In this document: positions 1-7,657 of the stretch, one piece after another | Layout of the letters: each line of letters begins with the position of its first letter | How positions within the stretch are numbered: the first letter of the stretch is position 1 | Assembly: GCA_023663505.1 (NCBI GenBank) | Contig: JAMPHH010000010.1 | Span: 13,749-77,748, forward strand | DNA: 64,000 bases | Origin: Muribaculum sp. | GTDB lineage: Bacteria > Bacillota > Clostridia > Lachnospirales > Lachnospiraceae | Direction of reading: 5' to 3' | The notes under the pieces: generated by a model | Database searches by the model: none | What the model was told of the DNA's origin: nothing | Seen by the model: the letters and a program-made list of their open reading frames with translations, nothing else | Position numbers and translations under genes: made by a program

Positions 1-780
1 TTTAATCTACAAAAGATTGCGGACAGCGGGCAGTGCTTCCGCTGCAAAACCTTCGGCGACACTTATCGCTTTATCACAGGCGATAATATCATTTACATCA
101 GGCAGGAGACGGCAAACCACTATAATGTCAGCTGTACCGCCGCGGACTGGGAGCAGGTCTGGAGCCCATATTTTGACCTCGGGCGCAATTATGCGAATAT
201 CCGCAGGAATGCCGCATCCGACAGCTTTATGAGCAAAGCCATGGAAGCTGGAACAGGAATACGCATTCTCCGCCAAGACCCTTGGGAGACCTTGATATCC
301 TTTATCATTTCCCAACGCAAAAATATCCCCGCCATCAAGAAATCCATCGAAGCTATGGCAGACGCCTTCGGTGAAAAGACACGCACGGAATACGAGAGTC
401 TCTCACTCTTTCCCACAAGCGACTCCCTCCGCCATGCCACTCTACCCGAGCTATCCGCCTGCAGCTTGGGGTATCGTGTGCCCTATATACAGGACGCCGC
501 AACAAGGCTTGCAGGCAGCCCCGAGCTGCTGGAGGCTTGGGCGGCTTTAGATGACGATACGCTGTTCACCACACTGAAAACCATCAAGGGCATCGGGGAC
601 AAGGTCGCAAACTGCGTGATGCTGTTCGCCTATGCCAGAACGTCCCGCGCCCCCATTGACACTTGGATTGCCAAATTGATCGACGAGGAATATGACGGCG
701 TCAACCCCTTTCCCAAGTATGGGGAGAATGCAGGCATCATGCAGCAGTATGCTTTTTATTATATGCAGCAGAACAAATAA
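1..780 (+). CDS. OGG1-type DNA glycosylase (5' end outside window)
   Basis: HhH-GPD base-excision-repair glycosylase, most like bacterial 8-oxoguanine/3-methyladenine glycosylases; it would excise damaged purines from DNA in the cytoplasm. The frame is open from base 1 and no start is visible, so the N-terminus is missing. The first residues (FNLQKIADSGQCFRCK) match the OGG N-terminal domain. The helix-hairpin-helix GIGDKVANC places the likely Schiff-base lysine at visible residue 201, and PIDTW gives the catalytic aspartate at residue 220, so the active site appears intact. 260 residues are visible, close to a full-length family member, so only a few residues are lost. It converges on the minus-strand glycosyltransferase with a short gap. 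OGG versus AlkA-type substrate choice cannot be settled by eye. Confidence 0.85.
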   Translation, partial: FNLQKIADSGQCFRCKTFGDTYRFITGDNIIYIRQETANHYNVSCTAADWEQVWSPYFDLGRNYANIRRNAASDSFMSKAMEAGTGIRILRQDPWETLISFIISQRKNIPAIKKSIEAMADAFGEKTRTEYESLSLFPTSDSLRHATLPELSACSLGYRVPYIQDAATRLAGSPELLEAWAALDDDTLFTTLKTIKGIGDKVANCVMLFAYARTSRAPIDTWIAKLIDEEYDGVNPFPKYGENAGIMQQYAFYYMQQNK

Positions 781-795
781 TATCTCAGTCAACAG

Positions 796-812
796 CCCCG
801 CTGCAAGCAACC
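796..812 (+). repeat. Dispersed 18-bp motif, copy 1
   Basis: CCCCGCTGCAAGCAACC lies in the gap between the convergent glycosylase and glycosyltransferase genes. The same core recurs at 2084-2101, 4008-4025 and 60878-60895, always between genes. In the 2084 copy it forms the loop and one arm of a terminator. Function of this copy is unknown. Confidence 0.5.
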
Positions 813-834
813 ATGAGCGGAATAGCCAAGAACA

Positions 835-2058
835 TTATGCTTCTATGCAATTTTGCGGGGACTTCAAAATAAAATCCGCAGCCGCCCTCGCGCCGCCGCA
901 CGAGCGGAAGGACTGTGCAATTGCAGACGCGCACTCCCGCATCTGCTTATCCTTCATAGCAAATCTGACGGTCTCCCTGATACACTCCGGTGTCGATTCC
1001 TTCAAAAATATCCCCGCGCCAAGCTCCCGCACCCTGTTTGCCACACCGTGCTGTTCCGGCGTCTTGGGACAGAGAATCAGCGGAACCCCATAGTACAGCG
1101 CCTCGCTGACGCTGTTCATCCCGCAATGCGTGAGGAAAACATCAGCCTTCTCCAACACCGCGATCTGATCCACGCTGCCCCTGACGATACAGTTTGGAGT
1201 GGGCTTTGACAGCGAGCCGATATCCGTATCCGTCCCCACGGACAGGATTGCCCGCCAAGCTTCCCCCTCCATCGCTTTCAGGCAATTCCGGTAAAAATCC
1301 AAATGGTCATTATCCACCGTTCCCAATGAGATATAGACAACAGGAGCTTCCTCGCCCTCGTCAGCTATCTCCACGTCCCTGTCCGCCTCCTCGCAGGCTC
1401 TGACCGACGCATCGCGCAATATCGGTCCCACAAAGGCGTAATTCTCCGAAAAAGTCTCCGAGCAGGGCTGAAACAAGGGAGACGTGTACACAATCGTTCT
1501 GGTGCTGTCATCATTTGCAATGATATCCAACACGCTTTTTACCTCGTATCCTTTATTCTGAAGCCGTTTGATGCTCCTTCCTATCCGTGGAATACTCACC
1601 AACATCCGGAGCAGCCCCGGTCCCTCCCGCTTCATCACCTTGGCGGAATACCTGTTAAAGGCAAAGGTCGTGGTGGACGAGACAAAGGGGATTCCAAGCT
1701 TCTTAGCGATTAATTTTGCCCAAAAAGCCATGGAATCGCCGACAATGACATCAGGCTTCAGCTCCCGCATATCCCTCGCTATCGCGTCGTCCATCGCCAA
1801 TGTCATATTCACGATCAATTCCGTGGAGAAAGCCAAATCCTTGCCAATCCTCTCCCCGTCCGCCTTGGAGAGCCTTGTCTGCGGGTCATACTGATCACAG
1901 GAGACAAACCTTGCCCCTGCGGATTCTATTTTGTCGCGCATAATATCATAGGAATAGTAAATTACATCATGCCCCTCGGATACCAGTTCACGCACGACTC
2001 CCAGTGTCGGATTCGTGTGCCCGTGCGCCGGAATACAGAAAAAAACAATCTTGCTCAC
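835..2058 (-). CDS. MGT-family UDP-glycosyltransferase
   Basis: GT1/MGT-like glycosyltransferase, related to macrolide and YjiC-type enzymes that move a sugar from a UDP-sugar to a small acceptor. The N-terminus KIVFFCIPAHGHTNP is the acceptor-side Rossmann start with the usual His. The C-terminal half carries HCGMNSVSEALYYGVPLI and PKTPEQHGVANRV, the nucleotide-sugar binding signature. I start at the GTG at 2058, which has GAGGGGGA about 8 bases upstream and gives 407 residues, normal for the family. An ATG 36 bases further upstream would run into a terminator hairpin. The acceptor cannot be deduced. A terminator sits just upstream, so the promoter is not obvious. Confidence 0.85.
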   Translation of the reverse strand: MSKIVFFCIPAHGHTNPTLGVVRELVSEGHDVIYYSYDIMRDKIESAGARFVSCDQYDPQTRLSKADGERIGKDLAFSTELIVNMTLAMDDAIARDMRELKPDVIVGDSMAFWAKLIAKKLGIPFVSSTTTFAFNRYSAKVMKREGPGLLRMLVSIPRIGRSIKRLQNKGYEVKSVLDIIANDDSTRTIVYTSPLFQPCSETFSENYAFVGPILRDASVRACEEADRDVEIADEGEEAPVVYISLGTVDNDHLDFYRNCLKAMEGEAWRAILSVGTDTDIGSLSKPTPNCIVRGSVDQIAVLEKADVFLTHCGMNSVSEALYYGVPLILCPKTPEQHGVANRVRELGAGIFLKESTPECIRETVRFAMKDKQMRECASAIAQSFRSCGGARAAADFILKSPQNCIEA

Positions 2059-2074
2059 CGCACTGATCCCCCTC

Positions 2075-2106
2075 AAAAAACAGCCCCACTGCAAGCAACG
2101 GGGCTG
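2075..2106 (-). terminator. Rho-independent terminator after the chemoreceptor gene
   Basis: Read on the minus strand: CAGCCCC, a 12-base loop, GGGGCTG, then a run of six T. It lies 19 bases after the chemoreceptor stop and only 16 bases before the glycosyltransferase GTG. The loop is a copy of the dispersed GCTGCAAGCAAC motif. Confidence 0.8.
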
Positions 2107-2124
2107 CCATCTGTTCCTGTATAA

Positions 2125-3927
2125 TTACAATTTAAACTGCTTGGTATCCTGACTCTGGCGGTTGCTCAAATCCACTAACGCCTGAGTATCCTGTGTACAG
2201 CTTGCGATGTTGTCAGACAACACCTGCATGCTTGCATTGGTCTCCTCCATCGATGCCGCGTTTTGCTCGACCACACTGGCAAGAGAGGTCATAGCCTCGC
2301 CCACGATAGCCTTCAGGCTGTCCAGTACAATCGTCTGGTCTCCAATCTCCTTCGCCGCACTGCTTACGGTCTGAATCTCCTGATAGAGATGCTGGAACGC
2401 ATTCTTGGTGGATTCCAATTTCTCCTTCTGCTCCTCGACCTCCTGATTCACCTCGTTCATCTCGGAGACAGAGCTTCCCACATTTTGAATCAGCTCTGCG
2501 GCAATCCGTTCGATTTCCGCAGCGCTGTTGGCGGATTGGTCTGCCAGCTTCATGATCTCCTCTGCAACAACCGCGAAGCCTCTCCCCGCTTCGCCCGCTC
2601 TGGCAGCCTCAATACTGGCGTTCAGTGACAACAGATTGGTCTGTTCCGCCATATCCTTGATGATCGTCACCGCCTTGTTGATATGGTCGGCTGACTCGTT
2701 ATTCCTAATGGTCTGCCGATAAACAACATCAATCGCGCCTGTGGTCTTCTCTGTTATATTGTACAGCCCGTCAATGCTGTCTATCGCATCCTTGGAATAG
2801 GTCAGCATACTTTCCACAGAAGCATCAAGACTGACCGCATCAGCCTTCTCCTGATCGATGACGCTTCCAAGCTCCCTCACCTTATTGTTGACCACCTCGG
2901 TCTCCGATGCCTGCTCCGTGGCGGCAGAGGTCAATTCGTCCACAGCCTTGTTGATATTACCGATCGTGATATTGATATCCTCGAACTTCCTGCCAAAATT
3001 CTCACTGCATGTCTGCAGCATGGAGCTGCTTTCAAGCACGGAGGAAATCATTCTCGTCAGGGAGTTCTTCACCGCGTTGGTAGAGCGGGCAATGTTGCCG
3101 ACCTCGTCAGCCCTATGTAAGAGCTTGACGTCAACCGTGAAGGTGAGATCACCCTCCGCCGCCCTGCGCAGGTCCGCATCTACCTGCTTGATTCCGTTTA
3201 CAACGCTCTGCCCGAAGATCCATGAGCCGATGATACCGATCACCACGATGAGAACTGCGGCTATGAGAAAATAAAGTGTCATGCGGTGGGAGTTGGCGGA
3301 GATTGCCGTCTCCTGCTCCTGAATGACCACCTGCATATCATCTACGTAATTGCCCGTGGTGATCACCCAACCCCAAGGCTCAAACATTTCCGAGTAGGCG
3401 ACCTTGGGCGCAACGGTCACGCCGTCAGCCTTCGTAAAGGCAAATTGGTTGTAGCCGCCCCCCGCCTGCGCTGATTTCATGATACTTTGAATGATCATAA
3501 CGCCGTCAGGATCCTTTAGCTCGTAGCGGTTATTGCCCTCCTGCTCAGGCAGGATCGGGTGCATGACAAGATTGTAGTCCGTGTCATCAATCCACATATA
3601 GCCCGAACCGTCATCTCGATAGCGCATGCCGCGTATCACTTCCTTTGCCGCCTCCTTCGCCTGCGCCTCCGTCATTTCCCCGCTGACAGACATGTCATAA
3701 TAGCCCTGCACTATGGCGATAGCCGCCTGAATCTGAGATTTAATCTCGGTGCGGTAACCGTCGTCCATGGCATTCTCATAGACCGAGCTGGATTCCTTCA
3801 GGGATTGATTCAAAAAACAGACTCCCGTCACACCAAGCCCTACTGTCGCAAGCAATACCAGTGCGAATGAGAACATCACCATGGTAAATGCAAGACTTTT
3901 TGTGTTTTCTTTCTTTTGACCCTCCAT
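2125..3927 (-). CDS. Methyl-accepting chemotaxis protein with extracellular Cache domain
   Basis: Transmembrane chemoreceptor of 600 residues. Order: short cytoplasmic tail, first membrane helix (about 10-35), extracellular single-Cache domain (about 40-205; [19 protein letters not shown] and [15 protein letters not shown] are typical), second membrane helix, HAMP (about 235-290) and the signalling coiled coil. The hairpin tip contains [20 protein letters not shown]. It would control CheA/CheW and thus the flagellar motor; no other che genes are in the window. The start is set at 3927 because GGAGG lies 10 bases upstream; an in-frame ATG at 3951 lacks a site. It is transcribed alone and ends at a terminator. 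Ligand unknown; Cache domains of this type often bind small carboxylates. Confidence 0.93.
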   Translation of the reverse strand: MEGQKKENTKSLAFTMVMFSFALVLLATVGLGVTGVCFLNQSLKESSSVYENAMDDGYRTEIKSQIQAAIAIVQGYYDMSVSGEMTEAQAKEAAKEVIRGMRYRDDGSGYMWIDDTDYNLVMHPILPEQEGNNRYELKDPDGVMIIQSIMKSAQAGGGYNQFAFTKADGVTVAPKVAYSEMFEPWGWVITTGNYVDDMQVVIQEQETAISANSHRMTLYFLIAAVLIVVIGIIGSWIFGQSVVNGIKQVDADLRRAAEGDLTFTVDVKLLHRADEVGNIARSTNAVKNSLTRMISSVLESSSMLQTCSENFGRKFEDINITIGNINKAVDELTSAATEQASETEVVNNKVRELGSVIDQEKADAVSLDASVESMLTYSKDAIDSIDGLYNITEKTTGAIDVVYRQTIRNNESADHINKAVTIIKDMAEQTNLLSLNASIEAARAGEAGRGFAVVAEEIMKLADQSANSAAEIERIAAELIQNVGSSVSEMNEVNQEVEEQKEKLESTKNAFQHLYQEIQTVSSAAKEIGDQTIVLDSLKAIVGEAMTSLASVVEQNAASMEETNASMQVLSDNIASCTQDTQALVDLSNRQSQDTKQFKL

Positions 3928-4129
3928 TTGACCTTCTACCTCCATACACATTTTATATCACACGCATATCGCAGATTTATACCTGCGATACTGTCGTCGG
4001 TCAATACCCCCGCTGCTTGCAATGGGATATTGAACTGCACCGCGTCACCTTTATTGAAATATTGAATATTGCATATTGCTACGACTCGGTGTACGGCGCA
4101 CAGTCCGACAACATTTCTTCTTATAATCA

Positions 4130-4157
4130 ATTATATACCTTACATAAAAAATGTAAA
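4130..4157 (-). promoter_or_regulatory. Sigma-A-like promoter for the chemoreceptor gene
   Basis: Minus strand TTTACA, 16 bases, TATAAT. The inferred transcript start leaves a leader of roughly 190 bases before the ATG at 3927. The leader contains a weak hairpin around 4000-4035 with the dispersed motif copy at 4008-4025. I do not recognise a riboswitch in the leader. The gap 3928-4227 holds no gene. Confidence 0.5.
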
Positions 4158-4227
4158 GAATATATTCTTGTACAATTTGATACTTTACAAATCATATGTC
4201 CCTACATTTTTATAATATCTAAATATT

Positions 4228-5196
4228 TTATATGATTCCCTTCTCGCGAATCCGCCCCATCATATAGGCAAGCATCTCCGTCTCGGGATTCTCCCCGTGA
4301 AATTCCTGCCTGTCCACCCAGATCACATCTGTCTCCCGACGAAACCATGTAAACTGTCTCTTGGCAAAATGCCTTGTGTCACGCTTAATGAGATAGACCG
4401 CCTCCTCCAAGCTGCATTTCCCCTCCAGATAATCCAATATCTCCTTATAACCCAAGCCCTGCATGGCGGTCTGCCCCCGTCTGCAGCCCATCTGTCGAAG
4501 CCTCTCAACCTCCTCCACAAGCCCCTGCTCAAGCATCAGCTCCACCCTCTGCTCTATGCGCTGATAAAGCCTCTCCCGCTCGTCATTTAGCACAAAATAA
4601 CAGGCATTGTATGCGTTTTCACGCTGACGCTCCCTCGCGTTATGCTCGGAAATGGGCTGTCCCGTGAAATGATAATATTCCAAGGCGCGAATGACACGCT
4701 TAATATTCCCTGCGGGAATCGACTCCGCCGAAGCCCCGTCCACCTCCGTAAGCATCTGATGTAACCGCTCCGCCCCTTGGCTCTCGGCAAGCCGCTCAAG
4801 CTCCCTGCGATATCCGTCATCTCCCTCATTCTCCGTAAAATCAATATCCCGAAGCACCGCCTGAATATAGAAGCCCGTCCCTCCCGTGAGAATCGGGACA
4901 TGCCCTCTCTCATAGATTCCCGCAAGGCACTCCTTGCATTTCTGTTGGAAGATCGTCACGTTAAAATCTTCCCACGGCTCCAAAATATCGATCAAATGGT
5001 GGGGAATCCCCTGCATCTCCTCTCGGGTGATTTTGGCGGAGCCGATATTCATATGGCGATAAACCTGCATGGAATCCGCCGACACAATCTCCCCGTCCAC
5101 AGCCCTCGCCAGTGAGATAGAGAGTGCGGTCTTGCCCACCGCCGTGGGACCCGCCAAGATAATCAGCGGAGGCTTTAATTCGTCTTTTCTTTCCAT
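4228..5196 (-). CDS. miaA: tRNA dimethylallyltransferase
   Basis: Transfers a dimethylallyl group from DMAPP to N6 of A37 in tRNAs reading codons that start with U; the product is the substrate of MiaB (38.2 kb). Length 322 is normal. The P-loop is GPTAVGKTALS (about residues 16-26), followed by the family block VSADSMQVYRHMNIGSAKI and GGTGFYIQAVL; the C-terminal QGLGYKEILDYLEG and TRHFAKRQFTWFRR motifs are also present. Start at 5196, 9 bases after the mutL stop, so it is the last gene of the mutS-orf-mutL-miaA operon. Confidence 0.96.
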   Translation of the reverse strand: MERKDELKPPLIILAGPTAVGKTALSISLARAVDGEIVSADSMQVYRHMNIGSAKITREEMQGIPHHLIDILEPWEDFNVTIFQQKCKECLAGIYERGHVPILTGGTGFYIQAVLRDIDFTENEGDDGYRRELERLAESQGAERLHQMLTEVDGASAESIPAGNIKRVIRALEYYHFTGQPISEHNARERQRENAYNACYFVLNDERERLYQRIEQRVELMLEQGLVEEVERLRQMGCRRGQTAMQGLGYKEILDYLEGKCSLEEAVYLIKRDTRHFAKRQFTWFRRETDVIWVDRQEFHGENPETEMLAYMMGRIREKGII

Positions 5197-5205
5197 AACT
5201 ATAAC

Positions 5206-7353
5206 CTACACAATCCGCTTGAATTTCTTTTCCATCTCGTACTTGGTCATGGTGATGATCGTGGGTCTTCCGTGAGGACAGTTGTAGGGATTCTCCAAGG
5301 TCAAAAGCTCGTCTATCAGACGCTGCGCCTCGGCATGGCTCAAGCGGTTATTTCCCTTCACCGCCGCCTTGCAGGACATGGAGGCTATCTTCTCCTCAAT
5401 CACCTGAAAGCTTCCCCTGCTCACTCCGGAGTCCAACTCGTCAAGCACCTCGAGGAACATCTCCCGCTCGCTGCAGCCATAAAGATCCACGGGAACACTG
5501 CGGAGGGCATACTCGTTCCCGCCAAACGCCTCAATCTCAAAGCCAAGCTGCACAAAGGTCTCCATATACTCCTTCAGCAGCAATTCCTCTTGTGCGGACA
5601 GACTCACGATCACCGGCGGCATCAACGCCTGCGACACCACGCTTTTCTCCCGAAGCTGCCGCATCAGACGCTCATATTTCACCTTCTCATGGGCAGCGTG
5701 CTGATCGATGATAAACAGCTTGTCCTCAAACTGCACCATCCAGTAGGTGTCAAAGACCTGCCCGATAATATGGTATCGGCTGCGGTTCTCGACAGAGAGG
5801 AGCTTTTCCTCGAACAGATTCATCTGCTTGGTCTCCTGCGCCAATCCCGCACGGGCAGCTTCCTCCTGCTTCATACTCGGCTGTGCGATATCCGTCTGCG
5901 CATTGTCCCGCTGTCTCCCGTCCTGCTGCATGTCACTCAATGGCATCTTGGTGCTTGACTCTTCCTGAAAAAACGTCTCCTCCTTGAGTTCGGAAGCCTT
6001 GTCCGTCTCACGAGCCGCATTTAACGCAATCAGCCCTGCTGCCGTCACCTCAGCCGCCATCTCCGCCTTCCCGTAATCCGCCCGCAGCTTTGACACTTTT
6101 CCTGCAAATTCCTGTGCTTCGTCTGCGTTTTCTGTCGATTTTACCCGCTCCCAGACAGGATTCTGCATAAAATCCTGCGTTTTTTCATTCTTATACAGCT
6201 TGGGCGCTTCCGTCTGATAATCGGTCTCCTCCATCACCCTGTAAGCAGACCCGCGATTGCGCTCAAAGGGCTCGGGTGTGGGAAGCTTCTGCCGCTCAAT
6301 ACGCTCCTGCCGTTCCTCCCGCTGTTTTGCCTTCTCGTCTCCGAGTGTCACGTCAGGTATCATTTCATGATTCTTCAGTGTGTCATGCACCGCACCTGAA
6401 AGCATCTTGCTAAAAGTGATCCCGTCGCTGAAACGAACGTCCATCTTGGTGGGATGTACATTCACGTCCACCTGACCGACGTCCATGGTGATATGCAGTA
6501 CGCACAGAGGAAATTTGTGCTGCATCAGATATTCCCGATACCCCTCCTCTATCGCTCTGGCAATCACATTGCTTTTGATAAAACGTCTATTGATAAAATA
6601 AATCTCAAAATTGCGGTTGGAACGAACCAACACAGGCTTTCCCAGATATCCCTCGACCCTGTTGCCATTCTGCTCCAACTGGATAGGCACCAGTGAAGCC
6701 GCCACGTCGCGCCCGTAAATGCGATAGATAACCTCCTTTAAATCCCCGCTCCCCGAGGTATGGAACCGCACCTGACTCCCCATCTGGAACTTAAAGGATA
6801 TATCGGGGCGGGATAACGCCAAATGCTCCATCAAATCCGCAATATAGCCGCCCTCCGTCGCAGGCAGCTTTAAAAATTTTCTCCTCACGGGAGTATTAAA
6901 AAAAAGATTGCGCACCACAAAGGTGGTACCGTCCGGAGCCCCCACCTCCGCAAACTCCTTCTCCACTGCGCCCTCCAATACGATCCTGTTCCCCGTCAGG
7001 CTGTCCGCGGTCTTGGTGATCACCTCCACCTTCGCAACCGCCGCGATGCTTGACAACGCCTCGCCGCGAAACCCCAGACTGGAAACCCTTATCAGATCCT
7101 CCGCATGCTCGATCTTACTGGTGGCATGGCGCAGGAACGCCTGCCTGATCTGATCTCCTGCCATGCCGCTCCCGTTGTCCGTGACCCTGATAAACTCTAT
7201 GCCGCCGTCCTTAATCTCCACCGTGACCGCCGACGCTCCCGCATCAATGGCATTCTCCACCAATTCCTTCACCACACTGGAGGGACGCTCCACCACCTCG
7301 CCCGCGGCGATTTTATCTATGGTCTCCGAATCAAGTACATGTATCTGCGCCAT
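5206..7353 (-). CDS. mutL: DNA mismatch repair protein MutL (endonuclease type)
   Basis: Mismatch-repair ATPase that couples MutS recognition to strand incision. GHKL ATPase domain about 1-330 (ELVENAIDAGA, DNGSGM, GFRGEALSSI), a long charged linker to about 515, and a C-terminal dimerisation/endonuclease domain. The metal-binding endonuclease motif reads DQHAAHEKVKYE (near residue 551), matching DQHA-x2-E-x4-E, and CPHGRP near residue 692 completes the site. This is therefore the nicking MutL of organisms without MutH. 715 residues, normal for Clostridia; the linker is the variable part. It is followed after 9 bases by miaA. Confidence 0.97.
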   Translation of the reverse strand: MAQIHVLDSETIDKIAAGEVVERPSSVVKELVENAIDAGASAVTVEIKDGGIEFIRVTDNGSGMAGDQIRQAFLRHATSKIEHAEDLIRVSSLGFRGEALSSIAAVAKVEVITKTADSLTGNRIVLEGAVEKEFAEVGAPDGTTFVVRNLFFNTPVRRKFLKLPATEGGYIADLMEHLALSRPDISFKFQMGSQVRFHTSGSGDLKEVIYRIYGRDVAASLVPIQLEQNGNRVEGYLGKPVLVRSNRNFEIYFINRRFIKSNVIARAIEEGYREYLMQHKFPLCVLHITMDVGQVDVNVHPTKMDVRFSDGITFSKMLSGAVHDTLKNHEMIPDVTLGDEKAKQREERQERIERQKLPTPEPFERNRGSAYRVMEETDYQTEAPKLYKNEKTQDFMQNPVWERVKSTENADEAQEFAGKVSKLRADYGKAEMAAEVTAAGLIALNAARETDKASELKEETFFQEESSTKMPLSDMQQDGRQRDNAQTDIAQPSMKQEEAARAGLAQETKQMNLFEEKLLSVENRSRYHIIGQVFDTYWMVQFEDKLFIIDQHAAHEKVKYERLMRQLREKSVVSQALMPPVIVSLSAQEELLLKEYMETFVQLGFEIEAFGGNEYALRSVPVDLYGCSEREMFLEVLDELDSGVSRGSFQVIEEKIASMSCKAAVKGNNRLSHAEAQRLIDELLTLENPYNCPHGRPTIITMTKYEMEKKFKRIV

Positions 7354-7404
7354 CTGCCCTCTCTCCTTATTTATAAAAAATTTCTCTCACCTGTAATGAT
7401 CCCT

Positions 7405-7635
7405 CTAATGGACTCTGATACACCTTTCCACATCTCTGTCATAAATATATTCAGCCCGCATTTCGTCCTCCATAATGCTCCAATGATACACTCTACATAA
7501 TAACGCCACAAAATTATCCTCTTGCCTATCATAAAGATTCTCTATATTTTTCATTTGTAATTTAAATTCTTCAAAGGATATCTTGGAGCCATATAGCAAT
7601 ACATCACCTTTGTAGTATTCAATTCTGACCACCAT
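7405..7635 (-). CDS. Small hypothetical protein between mutS and mutL
   Basis: 76-residue protein that I do not recognise. It starts MVVRIEYYKGDVLLYG and contains a charged, tyrosine-rich body with EFKLQMKNIENLYDR and AEYIYDRDVERCIRVH. It has no signal peptide or membrane helix. AGGGGG lies 8 bases before the ATG, the gap to the mutS stop is 22 bases and to the mutL start about 50, so it is very probably a translated member of the mismatch-repair operon. Whether it acts in repair is unknown. Confidence 0.7.
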   Translation of the reverse strand: MVVRIEYYKGDVLLYGSKISFEEFKLQMKNIENLYDRQEDNFVALLCRVYHWSIMEDEMRAEYIYDRDVERCIRVH

Positions 7636-7657
7636 TGAAATGCCCCCTGATTCAGCC

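Noticed and set aside
3928..4227. c-di-GMP or other riboswitch in the chemoreceptor leader
   Set aside because: The leader is long and folds weakly, but none of the conserved aptamer blocks I know could be found.
5272..5958. Long plus-strand open frames opposite mutL (also 58123-58998, 31848-32666, 25261-25986)
   Set aside because: They lie fully antisense to well-supported genes, lack ribosome sites and have no recognisable domains, so they are shadows of the codon bias.
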